Assembly: GCA_021603905.1 (NCBI GenBank)
Contig: BQIU01000030.1
Coordinates: 1 to 42,580 of the forward strand
From: Nitrospirales bacterium
GTDB lineage: Bacteria; Nitrospirota; Nitrospiria; Nitrospirales; UBA8639
DNA length: 42,580 bases
Direction of reading: 5' to 3'
This document shows, one piece after another, positions 8,395 through 17,028 of the stretch; the first letter of the stretch is position 1, and each line of letters begins with the position of its first letter. Position numbers and translations under genes: made by a program. The notes below the pieces were generated by a model that was given only the letters and a program-made list of their open reading frames with translations, ran no database searches and was not told the origin of the DNA.

Positions 8395-9216
8395 ATGTAC
8401 GTGTTGGCAAAGACTTTCCTGAAATCCTGGTGTAGATCATCGAAATTTGACACTCGTGATGTGAAGACTCGGTATGTGTTGTGGGCTGCGATTGCATTAT
8501 TTGGTCTTTCAGGCCCTCCTGAGGCTTTTGCAGATCAAGAGGCATGGCCACAAGAACTTCCTAAGCCTAAAATTAAAATCACACAGCCGCTTTATAAGGA
8601 TTGGAATTTTGATAAAGAGCAGGCTGGCTCTCCGCCAGCTGGCTTTATGAGCGATGTGAAGAATCATGATGCCAAAGGCACATGGTTGGTCACCAATGAG
8701 CCTTCAGCGCCTTCTCAACCACAAGCTGTGGTTCAAGATGCGGATTGTTCCGATGTTTCGTGTTATGACGTGATTCTGGGTGAAGAAACGGAAGTGACCT
8801 ATGTCGATGTATCCGTACGTATAAAGCTTACAAAGGACATAGGACCAGGGAAGGCTGGGATTGTGTTGGGAGCCAAGGATCATAAGAATTTCTATGCAGC
8901 GGTTGTGACGCCCGCCTCCAAGACGGTAGAAGCCTTTCTCGTTCGAGATGGAAAAGCCACGTCGTTTGGTCAGTCAGAATTAAAGCTGGTTAAAGGCGAT
9001 TGGCATGCTCTTCGTGTTCAGCGAAGTCCGATGATGAGCCATGATCTATTCAATGTATTCTTTGACGACCGTATGTTGTTATCACTTTCCGATTCCACGT
9101 TCAAAGAAGGCAAGGTTGGCCTGGTCACATGGGGGAAAGGACCATTTACTTTCGATAATCTTCGTGCACAGGAGTACTTGACGAACCTTCCACTCTCGCG
9201 CCCGCCGGCATACTAA
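8395..9216 (+). CDS. Secreted LamG/3-keto-disaccharide-hydrolase-like beta-sandwich protein
   Basis: This 273-aa protein starts at an ATG with AAGGAG 4 nt upstream, so the long N-terminus is probably real. The hydrophobic segment TRYVLWAAIALFGLSG followed by AFA-DQ near residue 47 looks like a signal peptide preceded by an unusual basic leader. The mature part has the 'NFDKEQAGSPPAGF', 'VSVRIKL', 'AGIVLGAKDHKNFYAAVV', 'WHALRVQRS' and 'GKVGLVTWGKGPFTFDNLRA' pattern of DUF1080/concanavalin-like jelly rolls. No catalytic residues can be assigned. It stands alone between two minus-strand genes. Possible roles are sugar binding or an envelope accessory protein. Confidence 0.75.
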   Translation: MYVLAKTFLKSWCRSSKFDTRDVKTRYVLWAAIALFGLSGPPEAFADQEAWPQELPKPKIKITQPLYKDWNFDKEQAGSPPAGFMSDVKNHDAKGTWLVTNEPSAPSQPQAVVQDADCSDVSCYDVILGEETEVTYVDVSVRIKLTKDIGPGKAGIVLGAKDHKNFYAAVVTPASKTVEAFLVRDGKATSFGQSELKLVKGDWHALRVQRSPMMSHDLFNVFFDDRMLLSLSDSTFKEGKVGLVTWGKGPFTFDNLRAQEYLTNLPLSRPPAY

Positions 9217-9359
9217 CCATTTCGGGCTGAACTGAAATTAAGAGTGGTGTTCTTCCTTGTGTGGAAAATGTAGAGTCGAAGTACCTCAAATGTAAGAATA
9301 AGAACTTTGTCCATTGACGGCACGTAAACTTGGATTCCGTAGAATGTTGGTATCTCGTT

Positions 9360-10037
9360 TCATGTAATCTGGCGAGATTTCTTCAATAATCTGTAGACAT
9401 ATCCAATCTTTTTTTGTCCGCCCGTAGCTTTTCGGAGTGCAGAGTCAAGAGGAATCTCTTCCACGGAAAATTTAAAATTTTCTTGGAAGTAGTACTCAAT
9501 CGTCCCCACTCCAAGACGGTTAGGATCACAAAACCATCCCTGTCCTCCGGGTTTGAGCGCAGTGCTCAGGACATTTGAGATTCCTGGTAAGTTCTTTTCA
9601 TCATAAAACACCTCACTTCCCAATACGATAGTGTAGATCTGATTCAAATTGATGATGTCAAACCAATCCAAGGTGCAGGTGTCGAAGTGTGTGATGTCAT
9701 TTAAGTGGCACGATTCCTTCACTCCTTCGAGCGTGACGGGAACCATGTCAGAAAATGTCATGGATGCACCTAATTGTGCGGCGACGATGCCGGCTAAGCC
9801 CACACCGCAACCAATTTCCAGAACTTTTTGTCCCTTCAATTTTTGTGGAAAGAAGTTTTTGATAAGGAATATCGACAGGGCCACTTCCGACGGCCAGATT
9901 CGATCCCAATATCCCCACCCAAGTGACTCATCATCCCGTTTATCGATGGAGGTTTCATCTGAAATGTCTCGTTTGGTCTTGATGACAATTGGAACGTCTC
10001 CGAGCTGAGGAAGTGTGATGATTTTTGTATGACTCAA
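9360..10037 (-). CDS. Class I SAM-dependent methyltransferase (METTL21/METTL18-like)
   Basis: This 225-aa enzyme has SAM-binding motif I VLEIGCGVGLAGIVAAQLGA, preceded by the WPSEVALSIFL segment typical of the PF10294-like lysine or small-molecule methyltransferases. The acidic strand end TFSDMVP follows. A DxWF-like post-motif (LDWFDI) and GSEVFYD (motif IV) come later. The target, a protein lysine or a small molecule, cannot be told. A purine-rich AGAGGG lies about 13 nt upstream of the ATG. It is in the same direction as the small hypothetical gene upstream, 57 nt away. Confidence 0.85.
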   Translation of the reverse strand: MSHTKIITLPQLGDVPIVIKTKRDISDETSIDKRDDESLGWGYWDRIWPSEVALSIFLIKNFFPQKLKGQKVLEIGCGVGLAGIVAAQLGASMTFSDMVPVTLEGVKESCHLNDITHFDTCTLDWFDIINLNQIYTIVLGSEVFYDEKNLPGISNVLSTALKPGGQGWFCDPNRLGVGTIEYYFQENFKFSVEEIPLDSALRKATGGQKKIGYVYRLLKKSRQIT

Positions 10038-10094
10038 AGGAAAACCCTCTTTCTCAGGTAACGTCCGATCTTGTTTTTCTGAGCAGATTTATCC

Positions 10095-10421
10095 CTACCC
10101 ATCAATCTTTGCAAGTTCGGTGTCGACAAATGCCAGGATCTTTTCCGCGTCCTCAACCAAACCATCGGTGATATTCATGCCAAGAGCGAGCTCTTCATCG
10201 TCTAGGGTATCGGCTAATCCGTGATTTTGGAGCAAACTGACATCCCAAAAGACCAATCCGATGTTTTCTTGTTTTCCATCGATCGTCGCAATGGCATTAA
10301 TATTGTCGCCGTGTTCGGTGGGAGTGTTCACAAACGAAGGTTTGACGCCTTGTTCTTTGGTGCGTTGAAGAAATTCCATAAATGTCTTAATTCGTTTCAA
10401 ACTTGTAATATCCATTTGCAT
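10095..10421 (-). CDS. Small conserved-looking hypothetical protein, 108 aa
   Basis: This soluble, acidic 108-aa protein has no signal or membrane span. An N-terminal helix (LKRIKTFMEFLQRTKEQGVK) is followed by beta-rich sequence (INAIATIDGKQENIGLVFWDVSLL) and an acidic C-terminal helix (EDAEKILAFVDTELAKID). Composition and codon use look coding, and a GGGGGAGG ribosome site lies about 6-10 nt before the ATG. I do not recognise the family. Its position just upstream of the methyltransferase gene, in the same direction, suggests a two-gene unit. Confidence 0.7.
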   Translation of the reverse strand: MQMDITSLKRIKTFMEFLQRTKEQGVKPSFVNTPTEHGDNINAIATIDGKQENIGLVFWDVSLLQNHGLADTLDDEELALGMNITDGLVEDAEKILAFVDTELAKIDG

Positions 10422-10630
10422 TTAATCCTCCCCCTTAAAGCAGATCCTCATAAAAAATACTCACAAAAGTTAAAACTGGTAATTACTCACTTTCCTGAAT
10501 TTCATTAAAATAATGATATTTATGATAGAAAAGAATTTGATGTTGCCTCTTTTGTATTTTGTAAATTTGGTCAGATGGCAGACAAAGTTAGAAGCTTGAA
10601 GCTGCTTCTTTTTCATGGCGACTACGCATT

Positions 10631-11286
10631 TTACTGGCGGTGTGTTTCTGAGATAGGCAACGATTCTATCGCCGCACGATAGAATTTATTAAATTTTAAT
10701 ACAACACTGATTAGCGAAACACTGTGGAACTGAACCTCTGAATCCAGTTGGTTATTTTCTAAGTTTAGCACTGATATACAGGGCTCATCGACCCCCATTA
10801 TCGATGTTGTATCCGAATTTATGAATGAATGCTTAAAAGCATTACCTATATCGTTTAGCAAACGGAGAATGTCAACATGATCGTTCCAGAGTGGTAATCG
10901 TGTATCTAAGTTTCGTTTTAACGCATGACCGATGCAATCAACCTTTATTTTATTAGGATAGTTATGATTCTTCTCCCAACCCCACAAACACTAAGTGAGT
11001 GCGATTAGATCGTCAGCGCCTCTTTTGATTAAGTAAATCGCTTGCTCTGTCGCATATTTGTGACGTTCAAGAGAGTTATCTGGAAATATGGAATCCACTT
11101 GACACATATTCCACAATTTGAAACTGTCGATTAGCCGGCGATTCGCTTCGTCAAATCGATGGATTAGCCTATCAGCTTTAGTGAAAAGTTCCCATACGGA
11201 GAGTCTGGTGGAAGCCAGAGTCCTAGATGTGCACTGAGTGGCTCATCCGGAGTTTTCCCGTTGTCTCTCAAAACAGGATTAATCAT
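10631..11286 (-). pseudogene. Broken gene of unknown family (1-nt deletion plus in-frame TAG)
   Basis: Three pieces of one protein can be joined. Piece one starts at the ATG at 11286 (MINPVLRDNGKTPDEPLSAH) and reads to PPDSPYG. One base appears lost from the G run at 11191-11193, after which the frame continues ELFTKADRLIHRFDEANRR to GADDLIALT. There a TAG (10991-10993) interrupts, and the same frame resumes CLWGWEKNHNYPNKIKV to the stop at 10631. The joined product is about 217 aa, mostly helical, with no family I can name; segments such as LLNDIGNAFKHSF recall HEPN-type helical proteins. The region is AT-richer than its neighbours. Only the last piece is a long ORF by itself. Confidence 0.7.
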
Positions 11287-11414
11287 TACTTTCTCATTTC
11301 TTGAAGAATACGGTTGAAAGAAACATTCTTGGTATTCGGTTGCGAATTACTTACGGCTTTATCCTATTTTCATGTCATACTAAGTGGTGTGTTTAACTTA
11401 TTGCTCCATTCGAC

Positions 11415-12641
11415 CTATTGATTCCTTCCCATAATAGTGCCGAATTGACTAACACTTGTAACAAATTCTTGGTCCGTATTAAGTATGTCTGGACAGATGC
11501 GAAGAAGGTTTTCTCGAGCATCGATGGTGATTTTGGCATTCTTCAGCTTTGACGCAATGCTATTTGCCGATTGATGACGGATGGTCAAGAAAGCCCCTCG
11601 TGTTTCTGGTTTCCCCAATACGTGTATACCATGTTTGTGGAGAAGGTCTGTCAATCTTGCTTGTTGCTTTAGCGAATACGCACGGAGACGTTCAACTCCA
11701 AGGCCGAGTGTGAGTGCAAGCCCGGCTTTCGCTTGGTAGTACGGAAGAACGGCTGGTGTGGATTCAAGGAAGGCATTCCCGCCTTGCGCAAGTTTTGCTT
11801 CCTCTGGCCGTCTGAATTCAAATGGACTCGGTTGTGCGAACCAACCGGTATCAAGAGTGGTTAATGAACCGGTGAGGTGCTGTGGATGGATGTATAACCA
11901 ACAGGCACCTGGCCCACCGCGTAAGTATTTGTAGCATCCGCCAATCGCGAAATCAGCTCCTAGCAGTTCAATGTTAACTGGTAACGCTCCAGCTGCATGA
12001 TACAGATCGATGAGCACCATGGCCCCACGTGCCTGCATTTCACGAATCATTTCCGCTAAATTGGTGAAATACTGACCTGTTGAGAACAGAACCATTGAGA
12101 TGACGACTAATGAATTGGCATGCTTCACGGAAGCGGCCATATCTTCTTCGTGATAGATCCCCTGGTCGTCCGGCTTGACATGTTGTAATGCGATCCGATC
12201 TCGTTGCGCATAAACTTTGAGGATGTGATCAATGGAACTAAATTCAGCTGTCGTAGTAATGACGTTGTACTTTTGATCAAAACAATTCAACACTGCTCGT
12301 AATCCTTGGCCTGCACTGGTTTTGGGTACAATACAGTCTGTTGAAGGTGCGCGGATGAGTTGAGCAATACTGTGACGAAAGTGTTGAATTTCGGCAAGCC
12401 AATCGTCCCAGGCATTATCCATATCTGCATACCAATGGTTTAATGCCTGCTGAATGTCTGTCTTTGTCTGGTCTAACGGGCGCCCTAATGAGTGGTTGGC
12501 GAGATACGTCTCCTGTCGACGTAATACCTCTGAAAACAAGGGGTGAATATGAGTTAGAAGAGTGTGTTCCTCTAATGGACCAGAGCCCAGGGCCGCCAGG
12601 GCATGCTGAATGTTATTCGTTTCCAATTTCCGTCCGGACAT
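11415..12641 (-). CDS. kynU: Kynureninase (PLP-dependent)
   Basis: This 408-aa protein has the aminotransferase class V fold. The PLP-anchoring segments are visible: [12 protein letters not shown] (D212) and the Schiff-base lysine K238 in [12 protein letters not shown], a kynureninase-like context. An Asn/Trp-rich N-terminus ([14 protein letters not shown]) binds substrate in this family. Kynureninase cleaves kynurenine to anthranilate and alanine. The start at 12641 overlaps the end of the tryptophan 2,3-dioxygenase gene by 29 nt, so the two are co-translated. No formamidase gene, which would be needed between the two steps, is next to them. Confidence 0.92.
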   Translation of the reverse strand: MSGRKLETNNIQHALAALGSGPLEEHTLLTHIHPLFSEVLRRQETYLANHSLGRPLDQTKTDIQQALNHWYADMDNAWDDWLAEIQHFRHSIAQLIRAPSTDCIVPKTSAGQGLRAVLNCFDQKYNVITTTAEFSSIDHILKVYAQRDRIALQHVKPDDQGIYHEEDMAASVKHANSLVVISMVLFSTGQYFTNLAEMIREMQARGAMVLIDLYHAAGALPVNIELLGADFAIGGCYKYLRGGPGACWLYIHPQHLTGSLTTLDTGWFAQPSPFEFRRPEEAKLAQGGNAFLESTPAVLPYYQAKAGLALTLGLGVERLRAYSLKQQARLTDLLHKHGIHVLGKPETRGAFLTIRHQSANSIASKLKNAKITIDARENLLRICPDILNTDQEFVTSVSQFGTIMGRNQ

Positions 12642-13473
12642 CGATGAGCTCTGGGAAAAAGGTGATCTCGAGTGCCTGTTTGAGAAAATTCACGCCTGAA
12701 GAACCCCCGGTTCCCCGCTTAAACCCAATAATACGCTCCACGGTTTTCAGATGACGAAAGCGCCAAAGCTGAAAATTTTCTTCGACATCCACAAGTTTTT
12801 CACACATTTCATAGGCGTCCCATTGCGCTTCCGGATGGTCATAGATTTGCTTGAAGACTTGCGTGAGCTCTGCATTACGTGAATGCGGTTGAGACCAGTC
12901 TCGCTCAATGCATGTCTGAGGAATGGGGTGTCCTTGTCTGGATAATGAACAGAGAAATTCATCGTAGAGGCTGGGGGCATTGAGCACGCGCATCATTTCT
13001 TGATACAGGCGGTCATTATGTCGAAAGACTTCGACAGCGGCAGCATCCTTATTGCCAAGAATAAATTCGATAGACCGGTATTGGATAGATTGAAATCCTG
13101 AAGCATTGGCTAACACGTTACGAAATTGACCATATTCATTAGGGGTCAAAGTCTCGAGTACGGCCCATTGTTCAAAGAGTTGCCGTTGGATTTGCTTGAC
13201 TCTCGCCAAGATTTTAAAGCAAGGATTGAACAGATCTCGTTGAATATGGGTTATTGCTGCCCGCAGTTCATGAAGAATCAGTTTCATCCAGAGTTCAGAT
13301 GTTTGATGCTGAATGATAAAAAGCATTTCATCGTGATGCGGGGGATGGCTTAACGGTTTTTGTGTGGCGAGTAATTGATCGAGATGCAAGTACCCGGCAT
13401 AGGTCATTCGATCGTGAAAATCGAGTTGAATGCCTGCTTCTAACTTTCGAATATGTGGGGTGTGCTCGTCCAT
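12613..13473 (-). CDS. kynA: Tryptophan 2,3-dioxygenase
   Basis: This 286-aa haem dioxygenase opens the indole ring of tryptophan to N-formylkynurenine. Family signatures are intact: [13 protein letters not shown] near the N-terminus, [24 protein letters not shown] (the substrate-binding helix with its His), [11 protein letters not shown], and the haem-ligand region [27 protein letters not shown]. Length is typical of bacterial enzymes. It is followed by overlapping kynU, giving a short tryptophan-to-anthranilate module that lacks a visible formamidase. Confidence 0.95.
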   Translation of the reverse strand: MDEHTPHIRKLEAGIQLDFHDRMTYAGYLHLDQLLATQKPLSHPPHHDEMLFIIQHQTSELWMKLILHELRAAITHIQRDLFNPCFKILARVKQIQRQLFEQWAVLETLTPNEYGQFRNVLANASGFQSIQYRSIEFILGNKDAAAVEVFRHNDRLYQEMMRVLNAPSLYDEFLCSLSRQGHPIPQTCIERDWSQPHSRNAELTQVFKQIYDHPEAQWDAYEMCEKLVDVEENFQLWRFRHLKTVERIIGFKRGTGGSSGVNFLKQALEITFFPELIDVRTEIGNE

Positions 13474-13535
13474 AGTTGTGAATGTATGGACTGATTGTAG
13501 GCCGATGGCTGTATTTTGTGAAGAGGGAATTTTTA

Positions 13536-14120
13536 TTACTTGACGATAGCTTGTTTTCTTGGGGAGGATTTTGAAATTCTTACTTTTTCATTCATTTGGT
13601 CTAACAATCGTTTTGGGTCCTGGTTTTGAAGGATCAGGGTGCGATTGGTTAATGTCACAAAGCCCTGTTGAACTTGATGGTCCATGAAGGCGAGTAACGA
13701 ATCGTAAAACCCTTCCACGTTTAAAAGCCCGCAGGGCTTGTGATGAATGTTCAATTGAGCCCAGGTTACCATCTCGCATATTTCTTCTAATGTTCCGTAC
13801 CCACCAGGGAGTGCAATAAACCCATCGGAGAGTTGTTCCATGAGCGCTTTTCGCTCATGCATGGTTTGGACAATGCGTAAGTCAGTCAATTCCTGAAAGG
13901 CCATTTCCTTTTCTACGAGAGCAGCTGGAATGATACCAATGACTTCCCCATGTTCTTTCAGCACTGTTTCTGCGATGACGCCCATCAACCCGATATTGCC
14001 GCCACCGTAGACTAAGCCGATCCCTCGTTGAACGAGTAGCTGAGCGAGCTGACGAGCCGCCTGTTCATAGGCTGTTTGACTGCCTTTTGTCGAACCGCAG
14101 AAGACACAAAGACGTTTCAT
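13536..14120 (-). CDS. LOG family protein (nucleoside 5'-monophosphate phosphoribohydrolase)
   Basis: The start is the ATG at 14120 ([13 protein letters not shown]), with GAAAG 8 nt upstream; a TTG 15 nt earlier is also open. The protein is 194 aa. It has a Rossmann-like fold with the family motifs GGGNIGLMG and PGGYGTLEE (PGGxGTxxE). These enzymes remove the base from AMP-type or cytokinin ribotide substrates, although older annotations call them lysine decarboxylases. It lies between the M23 peptidase and the tryptophan dioxygenase, 62 nt from the latter, in one direction. The substrate is not determined by sequence. Confidence 0.92.
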   Translation of the reverse strand: MKRLCVFCGSTKGSQTAYEQAARQLAQLLVQRGIGLVYGGGNIGLMGVIAETVLKEHGEVIGIIPAALVEKEMAFQELTDLRIVQTMHERKALMEQLSDGFIALPGGYGTLEEICEMVTWAQLNIHHKPCGLLNVEGFYDSLLAFMDHQVQQGFVTLTNRTLILQNQDPKRLLDQMNEKVRISKSSPRKQAIVK

Positions 14121-14194
14121 GTGTTTTGCTTTCAATAATGATCACGATTGTTCTCTGAGTCTCCTGAAGTTCAGGTTCAGAGATGGGCGTGTAG

Positions 14195-15118
14195 TTAGGA
14201 TTTCATGGGAAGATTGATGAGCGCGTAAGGATTGATTCGTGATCCGTTTAGGCGGACGCCCCAATGAAGATGCGGGCCGGTGGCTCGTCCAGTTGAGCCA
14301 ACCTGTCCAATGATCTGTCCTTTCTTCACAACCTCTCCCTCTTTGACGGAGATTTTTGAGAGATGGAAATACATGGAGTACAGTCCGACTCCATGATTGA
14401 GGATGACTCCTTTGCCTGTGAAAAAATGATCATGGGTGAGGCTGACCGTTCCTGTATTCATGGCGACGACCTTGGTGCCTTTCGGCGCGGCGATGTCCTC
14501 TCCACTATGAGGGTTTTTGGATTGTCCATTAATGACTCGTCGACTGCCAAATCGACCGGAGATACGCCCTTTCACTGGAGCGATGAACGGGCCTTCCCAA
14601 AATGGGTGAGGGCTGATAGATACAAAGGCTGCCATCATTTCTTTTCGTTCTGCTTTGACACGAATGAGTGTTTTGTCGTCCAAGTCAACTTTCTTTTTAG
14701 GAAGTTTCAAGTGTTGGACAGAGTAGTTTTCTTTCATGACCAAGACGGTGTAGCTTCGATGTTTTGTCTCAGCCTCTGTTGTGATCGTGATATCTAATTC
14801 ATGCAGGCTGGGCTTATCCTGCATGTCGATTCCCAGGAGTCCGACATAGGTTGTTGATGATTCTTGAATAAACGGAATGTTTCGCTTAAGAAATGTCCCT
14901 GTGACCTTTGTGGGGTTGAGGGTCCCGACCGGCACGTGGACCCAGAGTACCTCTCCTTGTTTGGCACTCAATTGTCCATCAATGCCTGGTCGTTGTTCTT
15001 TTGCACTTGGAACCAATTTGAGCGGAAAAATGCTGGCAATGAGTAAGGTGATGACGAGCAGGATTTTCCCGGGCAGTCGGGATTTTGAGAACGGTTGATC
15101 AATTCGATAAATACTCAT
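14195..15118 (-). CDS. M23 family metallopeptidase (LytM type), signal-anchored
   Basis: This is a 307-aa protein starting at the ATG at 15118. The ATG overlaps the TGA of pafA as ATGA, which fixes the start and implies translational coupling. A hydrophobic N-terminal span (GKILLVITLLIASIFPLKL) anchors or exports it. An accessory beta domain follows, then the M23 domain at about residues 190-305 with the zinc ligands HSGED (HxxxD) and HLHWG, and MYFHLS between. All three motifs are intact, so it should be an active peptidoglycan endopeptidase in the periplasm. Coupling to pafA is odd for a cell-wall enzyme. Confidence 0.92.
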   Translation of the reverse strand: MSIYRIDQPFSKSRLPGKILLVITLLIASIFPLKLVPSAKEQRPGIDGQLSAKQGEVLWVHVPVGTLNPTKVTGTFLKRNIPFIQESSTTYVGLLGIDMQDKPSLHELDITITTEAETKHRSYTVLVMKENYSVQHLKLPKKKVDLDDKTLIRVKAERKEMMAAFVSISPHPFWEGPFIAPVKGRISGRFGSRRVINGQSKNPHSGEDIAAPKGTKVVAMNTGTVSLTHDHFFTGKGVILNHGVGLYSMYFHLSKISVKEGEVVKKGQIIGQVGSTGRATGPHLHWGVRLNGSRINPYALINLPMKS

Positions 15119-16488
15119 GTCTTGAGTCTCGTCTGTGGTACCTGCGTGAGGAGTTCTTCCACTCGTCGGTTGGATGCGCAAAAGGGATCCATGCAGAGTA
15201 TGGTTTCCTCCCAGTAGCCATTCAGTTTTAAGTACGTCCAATCCACGGTGTATGAACGATTTTTGGCTCTCGCGAAGCGAATGAAATCCCCTCTCACTTT
15301 TGCCCGAGTCGTTTGCGGTGGAATATTTTTGGCCCGCTCAATCGCTTCTTCCGAAACGACCTTTCGGATATGATCCCGACCAACTAAGAGATAATACAAC
15401 CCTCGTTGCTGGTTGATATCATGATATTGAAGATCCATCATGGCGAGGCGAGGGTCATCCCATTCACACCCTTTTTTCTCAATATACGATTCCATGATCA
15501 ATTTCTTGGTTACCCAATCGAGTTCTCGAACGAGGAGCATGGGGGAATCTTCTAAGCGATCAAGGACCCGTTCCCATTCTCTCAAAACATCGTGCATGAT
15601 TTTGTCATGAGGCTGAGTTTCGAGGTATTCGCTGGCTCGTTCCCAATACATCCGCTGAATTTCCAGGGCCGTGAGTTCCCGCCCGTCTTCAAGCTTGATT
15701 CGTTTTTTCAGGGTGGTGTCTTTCGAAATATCGCGAATGGCTTTGACTGGTTCATCAAGCTCAACGCTTGGCACGGTGAACTTGTCTTCAATCATGGAAA
15801 GGACTAAGTCTGTGGTTCCAACTTTGAGGTAGGTGGCGAATTCAGACATATTCGAGTCGCCAAGAATAATGTGGAGACGTCGATATTTTTCTGCATCGGC
15901 ATGTGGTTCATCTCGTGTATTGATGATACTTCGTGATGAGGTGGTCGATGAAGAGGTTTTTTCATGAATATGTTGGGCACGTTGAGAAATAAAGTATTGC
16001 GGTTTCCCTGACACCTTGAGGATTTTCCCTGCTCCTGAAAAGATTTGTCGCGTGACGAAGAACGGAATCAATTGTTCCGAGACTTTCCAAAAGTCGACGT
16101 CTCGACGCATGAGGAAATTTTCGTGGCATCCATATGTATTGCCAAGCGAGTCGGTGTTATTTTTGAAAATGAAGATATTCCCGGAAAGACCTTCTTCCCG
16201 TAGTCGATCTTCTGCAATCGGGAGACATGATTCTAGGACTCGCTCTCCGGCTTTATCGTGCATGACGAGGTCAAGCAGATCGTCGCATTCTGGCGTAGAG
16301 TACTCGGGATGACATCCTGTGTCCTGATAAAAGCGTGCGCCATTTGCGAGGAAAGCATTCGATGGCCAACTATTGGGAATCAATCCCTCGAAGATATATC
16401 CAAGGATTTTTTCAATAGGCAAATAGACGCGGCCGTTTGGTGAAAACGTCAGACCATATTCGCATTCAAGCCCAAAGATGCGTTTCAT
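15115..16488 (-). CDS. pafA: PafA-type Pup ligase
   Basis: This 457-aa protein belongs to the Pup-ligase/deamidase family, a glutamine-synthetase-like fold. The N-terminal MKRIFGLECEYGL carries the ATP/Mg-binding Glu positions. HPEYSTPECDDLL and FKNNTDSLGNTYGCHENFL are the shared active-site motifs, and INTRDEPHADAEKYRRLHIILGDSNMSE follows. It lacks the extra N-terminal 'Dop loop' seen in its paralogue at 18586, which argues for PafA. PafA joins the Pup C-terminal Glu to substrate lysines. It is separated from prcA by 540 bp with no gene. GGGGG lies about 7 nt before the ATG. Confidence 0.9.
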   Translation of the reverse strand: MKRIFGLECEYGLTFSPNGRVYLPIEKILGYIFEGLIPNSWPSNAFLANGARFYQDTGCHPEYSTPECDDLLDLVMHDKAGERVLESCLPIAEDRLREEGLSGNIFIFKNNTDSLGNTYGCHENFLMRRDVDFWKVSEQLIPFFVTRQIFSGAGKILKVSGKPQYFISQRAQHIHEKTSSSTTSSRSIINTRDEPHADAEKYRRLHIILGDSNMSEFATYLKVGTTDLVLSMIEDKFTVPSVELDEPVKAIRDISKDTTLKKRIKLEDGRELTALEIQRMYWERASEYLETQPHDKIMHDVLREWERVLDRLEDSPMLLVRELDWVTKKLIMESYIEKKGCEWDDPRLAMMDLQYHDINQQRGLYYLLVGRDHIRKVVSEEAIERAKNIPPQTTRAKVRGDFIRFARAKNRSYTVDWTYLKLNGYWEETILCMDPFCASNRRVEELLTQVPQTRLKT

Positions 16489-16519
16489 GGTAGAACCCCC
16501 AAGGCAATGGAAGCCGTGG

Positions 16520-16762
16520 TTATAGCCGTTTCAGTTATGCCGAATCGGTAGAATATCCATTTGCTAATTTAGATATCCACTACGTGATATACAAGGTCAA
16601 TTGCTGCAGAGCATCCATGTGGGTATAACCTTCCGATATTTGAGGCTTAGTCATACGCTGTGGCAGTCTTATAGCCGATTCAATGTTCTTCCAATTGTTG
16701 GAGTAGTAAATTCCGCTGGGTGAGTCTGGTTGGCTCGCCTGGAAATTTTACTATTCGCTATA
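16520..16762 (-). repeat. Dispersed repeat, copy A (possible MITE or degraded element)
   Basis: Read on the minus strand it shares exact blocks with the copy at 29577-29765: CGGAAGGTTATACCC (16621-16635) and ATAACTGAAACGGCTATAA (16520-16538), 116 nt apart here and 118 nt apart there. A third shared block, ATAGCGAAT, lies near 16753. The ends carry TTATAGC / GGCTATAA, like short terminal inverted repeats. An extra internal TTATAGCCGATTC (16669-16681) makes this copy longer. No intact ORF is present. Confidence 0.7.
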
Positions 16763-16919
16763 ATAATTCAATTGGAAATGAAATGGCTTCGCTATAATTC
16801 AGCATACATCGTGACTCCTCAATCTTCAATATTATAGCAAATTCTAATAATTACTAGTTGAAATTATAACTATTCGTTATGGCATGAATGGTATGAGACT
16901 GAACGATAACCGCTTTAGG

Positions 16920-17026
16920 GAGTCATGTGTCACTTGCCTTGTTGATTGCGAATGTTCGTATTTCTCCCGGTGGCGTGTGCCCAGGCCCTAAGGGTCGGTG
17001 CTCATCCCAAGTGACATGTGACTCAA
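16920..17026 (-). other. Long inverted repeat after prcA
   Basis: The arms 16920-16936 (GAGTCATGTGTCACTTG) and 17010-17026 (CAAGTGACATGTGACTC) are complementary at 15 of 17 positions, across a 73-nt GC-rich interior containing shorter pairings. The structure begins 2 nt after the prcA stop codon. There is no T tract. It could be a 3'-end stabilising or processing structure that sets the prcA/pafA dosage, or a small structured RNA. Confidence 0.5.
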
Positions 17027-17028
17027 CG

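Larger units (their letters stand above)
16489..17028. other. 540-bp gene-free gap inside the proteasome locus
   Basis: No Pup-like or other convincing ORF was found on either strand. Candidate minus-strand frames after prcA stop within 10 codons. The gap holds a long inverted repeat next to the prcA stop (16920-17026) and one copy of a dispersed repeat (about 16520-16762), and it is AT-rich around 16745-16880. It may carry a separate promoter for pafA. Confidence 0.6.

Noticed and set aside
16683-16760. Minus-strand frame in the proteasome gap (reading ...FPGEPTRLTQRNLLLQQLEEH-stop) as a Pup candidate
   Set aside because: No start codon follows the upstream stop, and the C-terminus is not Gly-Gly-Glu/Gln. 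It lies within the dispersed repeat.
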